Shown: piece by piece, positions 1-7,083 of the stretch
Position numbering within the stretch: the first letter of the stretch is position 1
Layout: each line of letters opens with the position of its first letter
Source of the DNA: Nitrospirota bacterium
GTDB taxonomy: Bacteria; Nitrospirota_A; Leptospirillia; Leptospirillales; Leptospirillaceae
DNA: 38,707 nt
Reading direction: 5' to 3'
Assembly (NCBI GenBank): GCA_021838765.1
Contig: JAKCCY010000014.1
Location: forward strand, 1-38,707
Made by a program: the position numbers and the translations under genes
The notes under the pieces: model-generated
The model's database searches: none
Told to the model about the DNA's origin: nothing
Seen by the model: the letters and a program-made list of their open reading frames with translations, nothing else

Positions 1-1
1 T

Positions 2-172
2 CTGGATCTGACCGGTGAAAGCATTGAAAGTAGTGAGGAAGTGGCTGATGGCATTATTCTGGACTACGACAAGGAAGGTCACATGGTTGGCATCGAAATT
101 TTAGATGCCTCAAAAAAAGCAGGAGGGTTGAACTCTCTTCTCCAAGTGAGCCTGGACGTGGCCCCTGTTTAA
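2..172 (+). CDS. DUF2283 family protein, C-terminal part (cut by window edge)
   Basis: An open frame enters from the left edge in frame 2 and stops at TAA 170-172. The 56 visible residues contain the pattern GIILDYDKEGHMVGIEIL, which is the typical end of small DUF2283 proteins. These are proteins of about 70 residues and unknown biochemistry, often found beside toxin-like small genes. The acidic, glycine-containing segment followed by the VGIEIL strand is the recognisable part. The start and any upstream partner lie outside the window. The family call rests on remembered motif similarity; no function is inferred. Confidence 0.7.
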   Translation: MDLTGESIESSEEVADGIILDYDKEGHMVGIEILDASKKAGGLNSLLQVSLDVAPV

Positions 173-561
173 TGACGATGCTACTGACACACGATGGATG
201 TGGAAACAATCGTAACTTGGACGTTTGGCGGCTTTATGTGTGAGTACAACCATTTCTTGGCCTCACAGAAAAGCATAATTTGGCCCAAAAACCTGCTTTA
301 ACCTCTTCCCATCAGAGTCTTGGATGAGAAAAATCAAGCATAAAATGGCCGAGGCTCAAAAAGACAAGCATAAGTGTCCGAAGGATCTTCTGCTTATCGA
401 GTATGAGTTTTGGGGTATCTGAATTCCGTGATTGATTTTCTATTTTCTCCCCATCCCTGTCTTTTAATGTAGATTCTACTTTCATGATTGACTTCTCAGA
501 ATCGGCTCTATAATCTTAATCCATACTTCCTGATTGAAATTCCTCCATCTCTGATGAGCCT
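173..561. other. Gene-free stretch between DUF2283 tail and ORF6N remnant
   Basis: No open frame of useful length with a ribosome binding site is visible on either strand, and no convincing hairpin or repeat stands out. The stretch is A+T-richer than the DNA that follows. It is probably decayed accessory DNA like its surroundings. Confidence 0.5.
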
Positions 562-864
562 ATGCCCAAATCCGATTCTCTCGTTCCCATCGAAACCATC
601 ACCTCCCGGATCTTTCTCATTCGTGGTCAGAAGGTCATGATCGATTCAGACTTGGCCGGATTATACGGGGTCAAGACAGAACGCCTCTTCCAACAAGTCA
701 ATCGCAATTCTGCCCGTTTTCCAGAGAAATTCGCCTTTCGCCTCACCCACGAGGAGTTTTCAAACTTGACCTTGCAATTTGCAAGATCAAGATCCTGGGG
801 TGGCCGCCGAACGCTCCCTTATGTTTTCACAGAACATGGGGCAGTTATGCTTTCGAGCGTTCTT
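562..864 (+). pseudogene. ORF6N-domain protein, truncated by a group II intron remnant
   Basis: Residues 1-101 match the ORF6N domain found in phage and mobile-element DNA-binding proteins. Visible landmarks are a start with IFLIRGQKVMIDSDLAGLYGV, then QVNRN..RFP..F.F.LT.EE, and TEHGAVMLSSVL. In intact relatives the last motif is followed by a segment such as NSERA and a further C-terminal half. Here homology stops sharply at about 864 and the frame runs into sequence that is the 3' end of a group II intron. The open frame continues by chance to 1158 as a chimera. No strong Shine-Dalgarno sequence precedes the ATG. A functional product is unlikely. Confidence 0.7.
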
Positions 865-990
865 CCTCTAGCCGGAAACGCCGGGTCCGGTGGAAACCGG
901 GCCCTTGAAAGGCTTGAGCTGGCTGCGGTGAGAGTCGCACGGCCAGTTCTTAGAGGGCGGGGAACTGGCAACAGTTCCTTGCTACTCGAC
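865..990 (+). mobile_element. Group II intron 3' end (domains V and VI), truncated
   Basis: Positions 916-949 form a textbook 34-nt domain V. The lower stem GAGCTGGC pairs with GCCAGTTC, and the upper helix GCGGT/GTCGC is capped by a GAGA tetraloop. The AGC catalytic triad lies within the first bases. Domain VI follows, with stem GGAACT/AGTTCC at 960-978, and the typical bacterial intron end CTACTCGAC falls at 982-990. The intron-encoded reverse transcriptase and everything 5' of about 865 are missing. The fragment is fused to the ORF6N gene on its left and to a tyrosine recombinase tail on its right. The 5' boundary is approximate. Confidence 0.85.
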
Positions 991-1030
991 TCACCTGAAA
1001 GCCGAAGATCTAGCGGAGCTCCTGAAGTGA
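991..1030 (+). pseudogene. Tyrosine recombinase C-terminal tail (3' exon of the intron)
   Basis: Immediately after the intron end the sequence reads, in frame, as THLKAEDLAELLK and then a stop at 1028-1030. This resembles the residues that follow the catalytic tyrosine (RYTHL..EDL) in phage-type integrases. The intron therefore once sat in or next to the tyrosine codon region of an integrase gene, and the rest of that gene is gone. A similar but different integrase tail lies at 1459-1607. The fragment is short, so confidence is moderate. Confidence 0.5.
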
Positions 1031-1244
1031 GCAAACTCGGGAAGCTTCTGGAATCGGTCCGGAACAACCCTCTCGATGTTCGCTTCGATGATGCTTGCAT
1101 GGTAGCCATGTCCTTGGGATTCGAGAAAAAGGGAGGAAAGACACCAAGGATATCTTGAATCTCCAGAACCGGAGTGGCAGAATTCCAGCATATCAAGCAA
1201 GACAATTGATCAAGATGATTGAGAAATTTGGGAGTTCATCATGA
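1027..1244 (+). pseudogene. hicA: HicA-type mRNA interferase toxin, frameshifted and internally deleted
   Basis: A GTG at 1027 opens a frame whose first 38 or so residues match the N-terminus of the longer HicA proteins: KLGKLLESVRNNPLDVRFDD, then GFEKKGGK. That frame stops at 1158. The HicA C-terminus continues in another frame from about 1143 (DILNLQNRSGRIPAYQARQL, then IKMIEKFG) and stops at 1242-1244. The missing piece is about 10-12 residues and includes the G-S-H segment with the catalytic histidine. The toxin should therefore be inactive by both frameshift and deletion. Its ancestral stop overlaps the hicB start as ATGA, the normal hicAB arrangement. Confidence 0.75.
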
Positions 1245-1456
1245 TAGACCACTATACCGTTGAAGTTTTCTGGAGCGATGAGGACAAGGGATTTATTGCC
1301 TTTGTTCACGAACTGGAAGGGTGCTCCGCATGGGGAGGAACCCGTGATGCGGCTCTAAGAGAGGTCGAAACGGCCATTGAACTTTGGATTGAAGCGGCAA
1401 AGGAAATAGGTCGTCCGATCCCCCTCCCCAACACTCCCGCCCTCTCTTTCCCCTAA
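1241..1456 (+). CDS. hicB: HicB-type antitoxin
   Basis: This 71-residue protein has the HicB N-terminal fold pattern: YTVEVFWSDEDKGFIAFVHE, then LEGCSAWGGTRDAALREVETAIELWIEAA and a P-x-P tail. In HicAB systems the partially RNase H-like antitoxin binds and neutralises the HicA mRNA interferase and often autoregulates the operon. The frame is intact and starts with the ATGA overlap to hicA; GGGAG lies about 7 nt upstream of the ATG. There is no C-terminal DNA-binding domain, so it belongs to the short form. The partner toxin is broken, so this is an orphan antitoxin that may be a relic or could neutralise HicA toxins elsewhere. Confidence 0.8.
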   Translation: MIDHYTVEVFWSDEDKGFIAFVHELEGCSAWGGTRDAALREVETAIELWIEAAKEIGRPIPLPNTPALSFP

Positions 1457-1458
1457 GC

Positions 1459-1607
1459 TTCATCGATCTCCAGCACGAAGCCTCAAACAGGCTTTTTGAG
1501 AAGGGTTTTGATACGATGGAGGTCAGGACGATTACCGGACACAAGACGCTTCAGATGTTGGCGAGGTACACTCATTTGAGGGAGGAGGATTTGGTGGAGA
1601 GAGCTTG
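1459..1607 (+). pseudogene. Tyrosine recombinase (phage-type integrase) C-terminal remnant
   Basis: Three bases after hicB a frame reads LQHEASNRLFEKGFD, MEVRTITGHKTLQML, ARYTHLREEDL and stops at 1605-1607. It contains the second catalytic histidine region (GHKTL) and the nucleophile tyrosine (RYTHL). The HxxR region reads LQHEASNR where LRHEAISR is usual. About 250 N-terminal residues are absent and there is no start codon in context. It is the tail of an integrase, left by deletion or by insertion of the hic locus. Confidence 0.75.
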
Positions 1608-1651
1608 AAATAGCGCCTCCCTTCCCGTAGAATCATCCAAAAGGAGAACCC

Positions 1652-1924
1652 ATGGCCTCATCCATCGAAGCAATCCAGAAAATTCTCCAGGAAACCGTCG
1701 CCCCTGGCATCAGCGATCTTCGGGAACGCTTGACGCGCGTCGAAGTCGAGATCAAGCGACTTGACGACAAGATCGACAACGGCCTTGCCCGTCTGGATAA
1801 CAAGATCGATTCCGTTCGTGGCGAGATTAAAACGGAAATCCACCACTTGGACGACAAGCTCACAACAGCCCTTGAAATCCGGGAACGCTTGGCCGCTCTG
1901 GAGGCGAAGGTGGCCGCCCACTAA
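1652..1924 (+). CDS. Small coiled-coil protein of unknown function
   Basis: This 90-residue frame starts at ATG with AAGGAG 8 nt upstream (1640-1645). From residue 20 it is a continuous heptad-like helix with repeated LDDKID/LDNKID units, rich in D, K, E, R and L, so a parallel coiled coil or oligomeriser is predicted. There is no signal peptide or membrane segment. Small proteins of this pattern are common beside mobile elements and integrase remnants. I do not recognise a function. Confidence 0.55.
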   Translation: MASSIEAIQKILQETVAPGISDLRERLTRVEVEIKRLDDKIDNGLARLDNKIDSVRGEIKTEIHHLDDKLTTALEIRERLAALEAKVAAH

Positions 1925-1938
1925 GGGCAAGTCCGATA

Positions 1939-2343
1939 TTAACTTGAACAGTTATTTTCGATGGAATAATTCCATTCGCCGTGAAAGTCTGCTTTTTTGA
2001 GATTGACGGCAGCCAACTCCTCATCGCTGATACGAAGGCCCTTTTCGTAAAGATTGGTATCCAGTTCAGCCGTGACCGTCAATCCGTTTCGCGTGGTCGT
2101 GCTGCCAATGAGATTGACAATGACTTCATGGCTGGTCAAAGGCTTCCCCCGCCAGTTCATGCTGATATAGCTGAACATGCGATGTTCGATCTTGTTCCAC
2201 TTGCTGGTACCGGGCGGGAAGTGGCATACCGAAAGACGCAATCCGGACTCGTTTGCAAATCTCTGCAGCGCGATCTTCCACAGTCGCACCCGGTAGCCGT
2301 TGCCGCCGCCACCATTACCAGATCCAAAGAACTCCAAGATCAT
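1939..2343 (-). pseudogene. ISAzo13-type transposase, C-terminal fragment
   Basis: The reverse frame carries the hallmark C-terminal half of ISAzo13-family (Rhodopirellula-type DDE) transposases: GGGNGYRVRLWK, then HFPPGTSKWNKIEHRMFSYI, NWRGKPL, and ELDTNLYEKG, with FHGEWNY near the end. NKIEHR holds the third acidic residue of the DDE triad. The N-terminal 250 or more residues are missing. The frame loses similarity upstream of about 2325 on the plus coordinates, so the element is dead. No terminal inverted repeats were recognised. Confidence 0.8.
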
Positions 2344-2357
2344 CCGGTAAAGTAATC

Positions 2358-2383
2358 AAGCCAGCGTAAATGCTGGCTTTTTT
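2358..2383 (+). terminator. Rho-independent terminator
   Basis: AAGCCAGC at 2358-2365 pairs perfectly with GCTGGCTT at 2372-2379 around a six-base loop, and a run of T follows to 2383. It faces rightward. No intact plus-strand gene ends just before it, so it may be left from a deleted gene. Confidence 0.7.
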
Positions 2384-2566
2384 CATGTCCTGAGTCCTGC
2401 AAGATCCGAGAAAATCCATGAGCATTCTTCTGGCTCTCTTCGGCAATAGTTCTGTCAGCCTATTCTAACAGTAATTCAAAATTTGAAATCTGATTTAATA
2501 ATAATCACTTACGTTTACACGTAGAAATCACTGGACACATCGCATATTTTCCGGCATTCTTGGGAC

Positions 2567-3679
2567 ATGGACACTCTTCGGATTCCGAACCCCACTCCGA
2601 ATGCCATTCCCAGCAAGGCCCAGCCTCTTGTCGACCGGATTTCCACCGCCTTCCGGGCTCTTCCGGACGGCCGGAAGCCCGGGAACAACACGAAGTACTC
2701 GATGCATGATGCCGCCTGCTCGGCATTCTCCGTATTCTTCACTCAGTCTCCCTCCTTTCTGTCCTTCCAGAGGAATCTTGCTCTGACGACCGGCCGGAAC
2801 AATGTCCAGTCCCTCTTCGGCGTACACGATGTCCCAACGGATCCCCAAATCCGGAACATCCTCGATCCGGTCAAGGCGAAGGAGGTGGCTCCGCTGATCC
2901 AGGAAGTCGGAGACGCTCTGTGGGCCGAGGGATGCCTGTCGGACTATCGGGTTTTGAACGGAACCGTCCTGATCGCTCTGGACGGAACCGACACTTTCTC
3001 CTCGGACAGCGGGATCCTCTGCCCATCCTGTCATGTTTCCAACCGTTCGGACGGGAGCGTCCTGCACCGTCACATTGCGATGACCCCGGCACTGGTGGCC
3101 CCCGGAGAGCCCAGGGTCGTGGCTCTCCCGCCGGAGTTCGTCGTCCGGGAGGACGGGCGGGAAAAACAGGACTGCGAGATCCGGGCGGCTTCCCGGTGGC
3201 TCGACACCTGGGGGATCCACTATGCTTCCTGGGGAGTCACTCTTCTGGGGGACGACCTCTATGCCCACCAGCCCTTCTGCCAGAAAGCGCGGGATGCCGG
3301 ATTCCACTTTCTCTTCACCTGCAAACCCGCCTCCCACCCAACGATCACCGAGTGGGTCGTCGACTTCGCCCGTTCAGGCCCGATCGGAACCCACAGCGTC
3401 ATCATCGCCAGGAGCCAGGGAAAGGCCAAGGGCAAGCGGATACCCAGGGTCGTCCGGGAGTGCTGGTCTTTTCGCTTTATGGCCGATCTCCCGCTCCGGG
3501 ACACCGACGACGCTCTGTTGGCGAACTGGTTCGAACTCACCGTCACCGACGAGGAGACAGGCCAGATTCTCTATCACAATTCCTGGATCACCGATCATCC
3601 GGTCACCGAAGACACCCTCGTCGCTCTCGCCAAGGCCGGCCGGGCAAGGTGGAAGATCGAAAACGAGCACATCCAGACC
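2567..3679 (+). pseudogene. ISNCY-like DDE transposase, C-terminus removed by group II intron
   Basis: The protein begins at ATG 2567. It contains the family landmarks FFTQSPSFLSFQR, GRNNVQSLFGV, a first catalytic region ALDGTDTFSS, HRHIAMTPALVAPG, KQDCEIRAASRW, GDDLYAHQPFC with the second Asp, and RWKIENEHIQT with the catalytic Glu. Intact relatives continue after IENE..NTLK with about 60 more residues. Here the frame meets the 5' end of a group II intron at 3680 (GTGCGAC) and stops at 3706. The gene is distinctly more G+C-rich than the pel and dab regions, which suggests recent acquisition. The family name is from remembered motifs and the exact IS group is uncertain. Confidence 0.75.
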
Positions 3680-3990
3680 GTGCGACGTGTAAAGCTGTCG
3701 CAGTGATTGTTCAATGCAGGCCAGTCTCTACCTGCATAGAGAACCCCGTCTTCCCTGACGGGTAGCCTACCGGAACCGGCGTGGCTGTCAACGGCCGGGT
3801 CGGAAGCTTCCGGAACAACGTACCCTCCCGAAAATGGGCTTTTCAGTCCGTGAGGATCGAACAGGACCTGCCAGCATCAGGCGGATCGGGGGCCAGGCTG
3901 AAGAAAAGGGCGAACCCAGGTGAACCCTCGTATTAAGGACCGTTATGTGCAATCGGCCATAGATGCTGTTACAGGCCGAATCCAAACGGA
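3680..3990 (+). mobile_element. Group II intron 5' end (domain I), truncated
   Basis: The sequence starting GTGCGACGTGTAAAGCTG fits the bacterial group II intron 5' consensus GTGYG and interrupts the transposase frame exactly there. Downstream the sequence has the look of domain I, with several short complementary G+C-rich arms and a segment reading AAGGGCGAACCCAGGTGAAC. No reverse transcriptase frame and no domain V follow on this side, so the copy is broken. The right boundary at about 3990 is a guess. It lies in the same orientation as the 3' half at 865-990. Confidence 0.65.
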
Positions 3991-4264
3991 ACGCAGCGGG
4001 TTACTCACTTCGTTTGTGGGAGTACAGGGACGAACGGCTCTCGCCTTCGAGTTCGATCCGGAACGCCTCGAACTCTCCCTTCGCCCCCCGGGCCCGCTCG
4101 ACCCGCCCATTCTTCTGGCCCTTCTGGCCACTCTTGGAAGGCCGGACCCGGTTCGGCTGACGAGAGCAAGATAAGAGAAGCAGCCTCTTCTCCGACGCGG
4201 TACACTGGTATCGATTCCGTAAGAACCATTTGATCCATTCACACCCAACAATCTGGAGGATACC
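3991..4264. other. G+C-rich stretch of unknown nature between intron fragment and VOC gene
   Basis: Open frames exist on both strands, but their predicted products are of low complexity (rich in P, R, S, L) and unlike known families. They look like by-products of high G+C. No convincing ribosome binding site or start stands out. The last 20 bases contain TGGAGGA before the VOC gene. Confidence 0.4.
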
Positions 4265-4639
4265 ATGAACAACGCTGTCTGCTGGTTCGAAATTTACGTT
4301 CAGGACATGAACCGGGCCAAGAAATTCTACGAATCCGTGTTCGAAACCCGTCTCTCGAAGCTGGAAAGTCCGGGTGGGAAGATGGACTACTGGACTTTCC
4401 CCATGGAAGAAAAGGGCTGTGGGTCTACCGGCGCTCTCGTCCGGATGGAAGGGGCTCCTTCTGGCGGAAACAGTACCTTGGTGTATTTTGATTGCGAGGA
4501 TTGCGCCGTTCAGGCCAAGCGGGCTGCCGATCACGGGGGAAAAGTCGACAAGGAAAAGTTTTCCATCGGGCAATACGGATTCATCGCGCTGGTATTCGAT
4601 ACGGAAGGAAACATGATCGGACTTCATTCAATGAAATAA
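4265..4639 (+). CDS. VOC superfamily (glyoxalase-like) protein
   Basis: This 124-residue single-domain protein starts at ATG with TGGAGGA 4 nt upstream. It shows the paired beta-alpha-beta-beta-beta layout of the vicinal oxygen chelate fold: CWFEIYVQDMNRAKKFYESVF at the start, a central STLVYFDCEDC strand, and IGQYGFIALVFDTEGNMIGLHS at the end. This is the COG3324/YjdN-like group, often annotated as a glyoxalase or bleomycin-resistance-like protein. The end motif DTEGNMIGLH is typical. The substrate is unknown. It precedes a second, longer VOC gene on the same strand with a gap of about 107 nt. Confidence 0.8.
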   Translation: MNNAVCWFEIYVQDMNRAKKFYESVFETRLSKLESPGGKMDYWTFPMEEKGCGSTGALVRMEGAPSGGNSTLVYFDCEDCAVQAKRAADHGGKVDKEKFSIGQYGFIALVFDTEGNMIGLHSMK

Positions 4640-4746
4640 CGAGGGAGCCCCGGACGAATACTCCCGCGCTTTCTTCGGCGCGTCGGTCAGAATCCGGACC
4701 CGGGGCGAACCGGTTTATACAGGCTGCGTTGAGAGGGGGAAGCACC

Positions 4747-5691
4747 ATGAGCGTCACGATCATCCCGCACCTGTGGTTCGACCGGGAAGCCCGGGAAGCG
4801 GCCGGATTTTATTGTTCCGTCTTTCCGGATTCGAAGGTTACCGGAGTGACCAGACTTCATGACACGCCTTCGGGCGACTGCGACGTCGTCCGGTTCGAGC
4901 TTTCGGGCCAGAAATTCATGGCGATCAGCGCCGGTCCTTTGTTCAGATTCAGTCCTTCTGTCTCCTTCCTCCTCAATTTCGACCCATCGAAGGACAGGCT
5001 GGCCCGGGAGAATCTCGACACGCTATGGAAAAGTCTCTCACAGGACGGCAAGGTTCTAATGCCGCTCGACAAATATCCTTTCAGCGAGCGCTACGGCTGG
5101 ATCCAGGACCGGTACGGGCTTTCGTGGCAACTGATCCTGACGAATCCAGAAGGCGAAGAACGGCCGTTCATCATTCCATCTCTGATGTTTTCCGGGGCCG
5201 TGTACGGGAAGGCACAAGAGGCCAGCGACTTCTATCTCTCGGTCTTCGGGCGTTCGAAACGGGGAAGGATGGTCCACTATCCTGCGGGCATGGACCCGCA
5301 CCGGGAAGGGACGGTCATGTTCACTGACTTCAGGCTCGAAAACCAGTGGTTCGCCGCCATGGACAGCGCGAGAGAACATGATTCTTCATTTAACGAAGCG
5401 ATCTCTTTTTCGGTGCAATGCAACACCCAAGAGGAAATAGACTACTGCTGGACGAAGCTTTCGGCGGTTCCTGACGCCGAACAGTGCGGCTGGCTCAAGG
5501 ACAAGTACAATCTTTCGTGGCAGATCGTTCCGGCCGCGATGGATGAGATGATGGGCTCGAACGATCCCGACAAGGTCGCTCGCGTCATGCAGGCCTTCCT
5601 CAGGATGAAGAAACTCGACATCGCGACACTCAGGAAAGCATACATTGGTGGGGCCGATGGCAGTCTGTTCCAATTGGAGATGAGTCTCTGA
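4747..5691 (+). CDS. Two-domain VOC protein (PhnB / 3-demethylubiquinone methyltransferase-like)
   Basis: The 314-residue frame is taken from ATG 4747 because GAGAGGGGGA lies just upstream; the longer frame into the previous gene is spurious. Two tandem PhnB-like VOC modules are visible. The first, about residues 1-135, has IPHLWFDREAREAAGFYCSVF and ERYGWIQDRYGLSWQL. The second, about 140-290, has IPSLMFSGAVYGKAQEASDF, QCGWLKDKYNLSWQIVP and a helix with VMQAFLRMKKLDI. The repeated G-W-[IL]-x-D-[RK]-[YF]-x-LSWQ motif marks both copies. The activity is not known. It is probably cotranscribed with the preceding VOC gene. Confidence 0.85.
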   Translation: MSVTIIPHLWFDREAREAAGFYCSVFPDSKVTGVTRLHDTPSGDCDVVRFELSGQKFMAISAGPLFRFSPSVSFLLNFDPSKDRLARENLDTLWKSLSQDGKVLMPLDKYPFSERYGWIQDRYGLSWQLILTNPEGEERPFIIPSLMFSGAVYGKAQEASDFYLSVFGRSKRGRMVHYPAGMDPHREGTVMFTDFRLENQWFAAMDSAREHDSSFNEAISFSVQCNTQEEIDYCWTKLSAVPDAEQCGWLKDKYNLSWQIVPAAMDEMMGSNDPDKVARVMQAFLRMKKLDIATLRKAYIGGADGSLFQLEMSL

Positions 5692-6073
5692 AAAGAAGAT
5701 CATCTGATGAGGCATCCGGATCAAAATTGTTCCTGGTTAAAAATCTGGATCTGAGTTTTGTGACTGCCTGATTTTCAGGCCCGTTCCATCAGCTTCTTTG
5801 TTGTGGAGCCGGCAGGGGGACGGACAGACCGGATGCTTCATTTCAAGACACTTCTATTTTGGATTCAGGACCTTCGGAAGTGTCAGGTCGGCTTCTGGGA
5901 TCCGGAAAGATTTTCTCCGTCTCTTCGGTCTTTTGAAGTCTTGCGAAGGCGACTCCATCGGATCAGGTCATCGCATCACCGTCGATAGATTGGAACGGTT
6001 CTCGGACGTTTACTTTCTCAGGAAGACCTCCCATATTTCTGGGAGTGATCTTATTCCGGAACAAGACATCTTC
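5692..6073. other. Intergenic region, nothing recognised
   Basis: This stretch lies between the VOC gene and the convergent LysR gene. Short open frames lack ribosome binding sites and resemble no family. No clear terminator hairpin with a T run was found. Confidence 0.5.
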
Positions 6074-6961
6074 TCAGACTAATTCTTCTGGATGTTTCTC
6101 GACCCATTCCTGGACAAATTTGACAAAGACATTCGCAGCCGGAGAGAGAGACTGGAATTTCTGGGCGGCAAGAGCGATATTTCGCAGAATGGAAGGTTCA
6201 AGAGGGATGACACTGATCCCCGTTCGGTTCTTTGGCAGAGCCAGTCCCGGCAAGATAGCGGACCCGGCCCCGGAGCGGACCATGTCCAAGACCGTTGATA
6301 TGTTTCTCGCTTCAATCGTTTTCATTCCTTGGGAAATCCCAGCCTTTGAAAAGCCCGATGTTACGAGAGTACCGCATCTTCCCAGACACTGGATGACCGG
6401 TTCCGATGCAAATTGGTCGAAAGAAAGAGATTGTCGGCTCGCGAGAGGATGGTTCTCCGGAACGATTCCGAACATCCGGTCCGAAAAGAGAGGAATGATC
6501 TCCAGACTGTCGCATGGAGTCGTCAGAATCCCGAAATCGATTGTGTCGGAATCGACCCACTCCTGAACTTCCTGATCGGTTCCCTCGAATACAGAGATCT
6601 CGATCCCCGGGAACTTCTGTCTCATGACTCCGATGACGCCAGGAATGATCCGAACTGCAGCGCTTTGAAGAGTTCCGATTCTGACTTTTCCTGTCTTGAG
6701 GCTGGAAAAGGACCCCGCCTCCTCCCTGATGCGATCCACGCGAAGCAAGATTTCCCTTGCATGTTCCAGAATCCGCTCTCCGGCTTCTGTTGGAAAGATT
6801 CCCCGTCGATCCCTGTTGAACAGGACTATCCCTATTTCTCTTTCGAAAGATGCCAAGGCATGGGAAACCGCCGATTGAGAGATTCCGAGACGCTCGCCCG
6901 CCTCTGTGAAATTTCCCAAATCCTTCAACTCCAACAGAAGGCGCAACTGGATAATGGTCAT
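6074..6961 (-). CDS. LysR-family transcriptional regulator
   Basis: A 295-residue LTTR. Residues 1-60 form the winged HTH (QLRLLLELKDLGNFTEAGER, SQSAVSHALASFEREIG, LFNRDRRGIFPTEAGE). A linker helix follows, and from about residue 90 a periplasmic-binding-protein-like effector domain begins with VRIGTLQSAAVRIIPG. ITTPCDSL and SGAGSAILPGLALPK are typical hinge and second-lobe elements. It is transcribed away from the EamA transporter gene, the classic divergent LTTR-target layout, with a T-N11-A box between them. The CGRCG sequence in the effector domain could be redox- or ligand-related. The effector is unknown. Confidence 0.93.
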   Translation of the reverse strand: MTIIQLRLLLELKDLGNFTEAGERLGISQSAVSHALASFEREIGIVLFNRDRRGIFPTEAGERILEHAREILLRVDRIREEAGSFSSLKTGKVRIGTLQSAAVRIIPGVIGVMRQKFPGIEISVFEGTDQEVQEWVDSDTIDFGILTTPCDSLEIIPLFSDRMFGIVPENHPLASRQSLSFDQFASEPVIQCLGRCGTLVTSGFSKAGISQGMKTIEARNISTVLDMVRSGAGSAILPGLALPKNRTGISVIPLEPSILRNIALAAQKFQSLSPAANVFVKFVQEWVEKHPEELV

Positions 6962-6993
6962 ATGAGAAAACCCTCATGAGTTCAATGAAAATC

Positions 6994-7008
6994 ATTAATT
7001 TTACTAAT
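6994..7008. promoter_or_regulatory. Candidate LysR-type operator (ATTA-N7-TAAT)
   Basis: ATTA at 6994-6997 and TAAT at 7005-7008 form an interrupted palindrome of the T-N11-A class used by LysR regulators. It lies in the 122-bp divergent region between the LysR start (6961) and the eamA start (7084). A wider palindrome, TCATTAA 6992-6998 with TTAATGA 7029-7035, overlaps it. Confidence 0.5.
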
Positions 7009-7083
7009 ACAGTTTTGCACTTTATCATTTAATGAATCAGGCAGCAAGAACAAGAAGACGATATTCATTGAGGGAGGATTCTG

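Noticed and set aside
2528..3337. Long reverse frame opposite the transposase
   Set aside because: Antisense shadow caused by codon bias, with no start context or recognisable domain.
2920..3765. Second long frame across the transposase gene
   Set aside because: High G+C produces long open frames; its product is R/P/G-rich low complexity, while the other frame carries clear transposase motifs.
4001..4627. Reverse open frame of 208 codons opposite the first VOC gene
   Set aside because: It is a shadow of the well-supported VOC frame and has no family resemblance.
5692..6073. Small genes in the intergenic stretch
   Set aside because: Frames of 60-95 codons exist but without ribosome binding sites or plausible composition.
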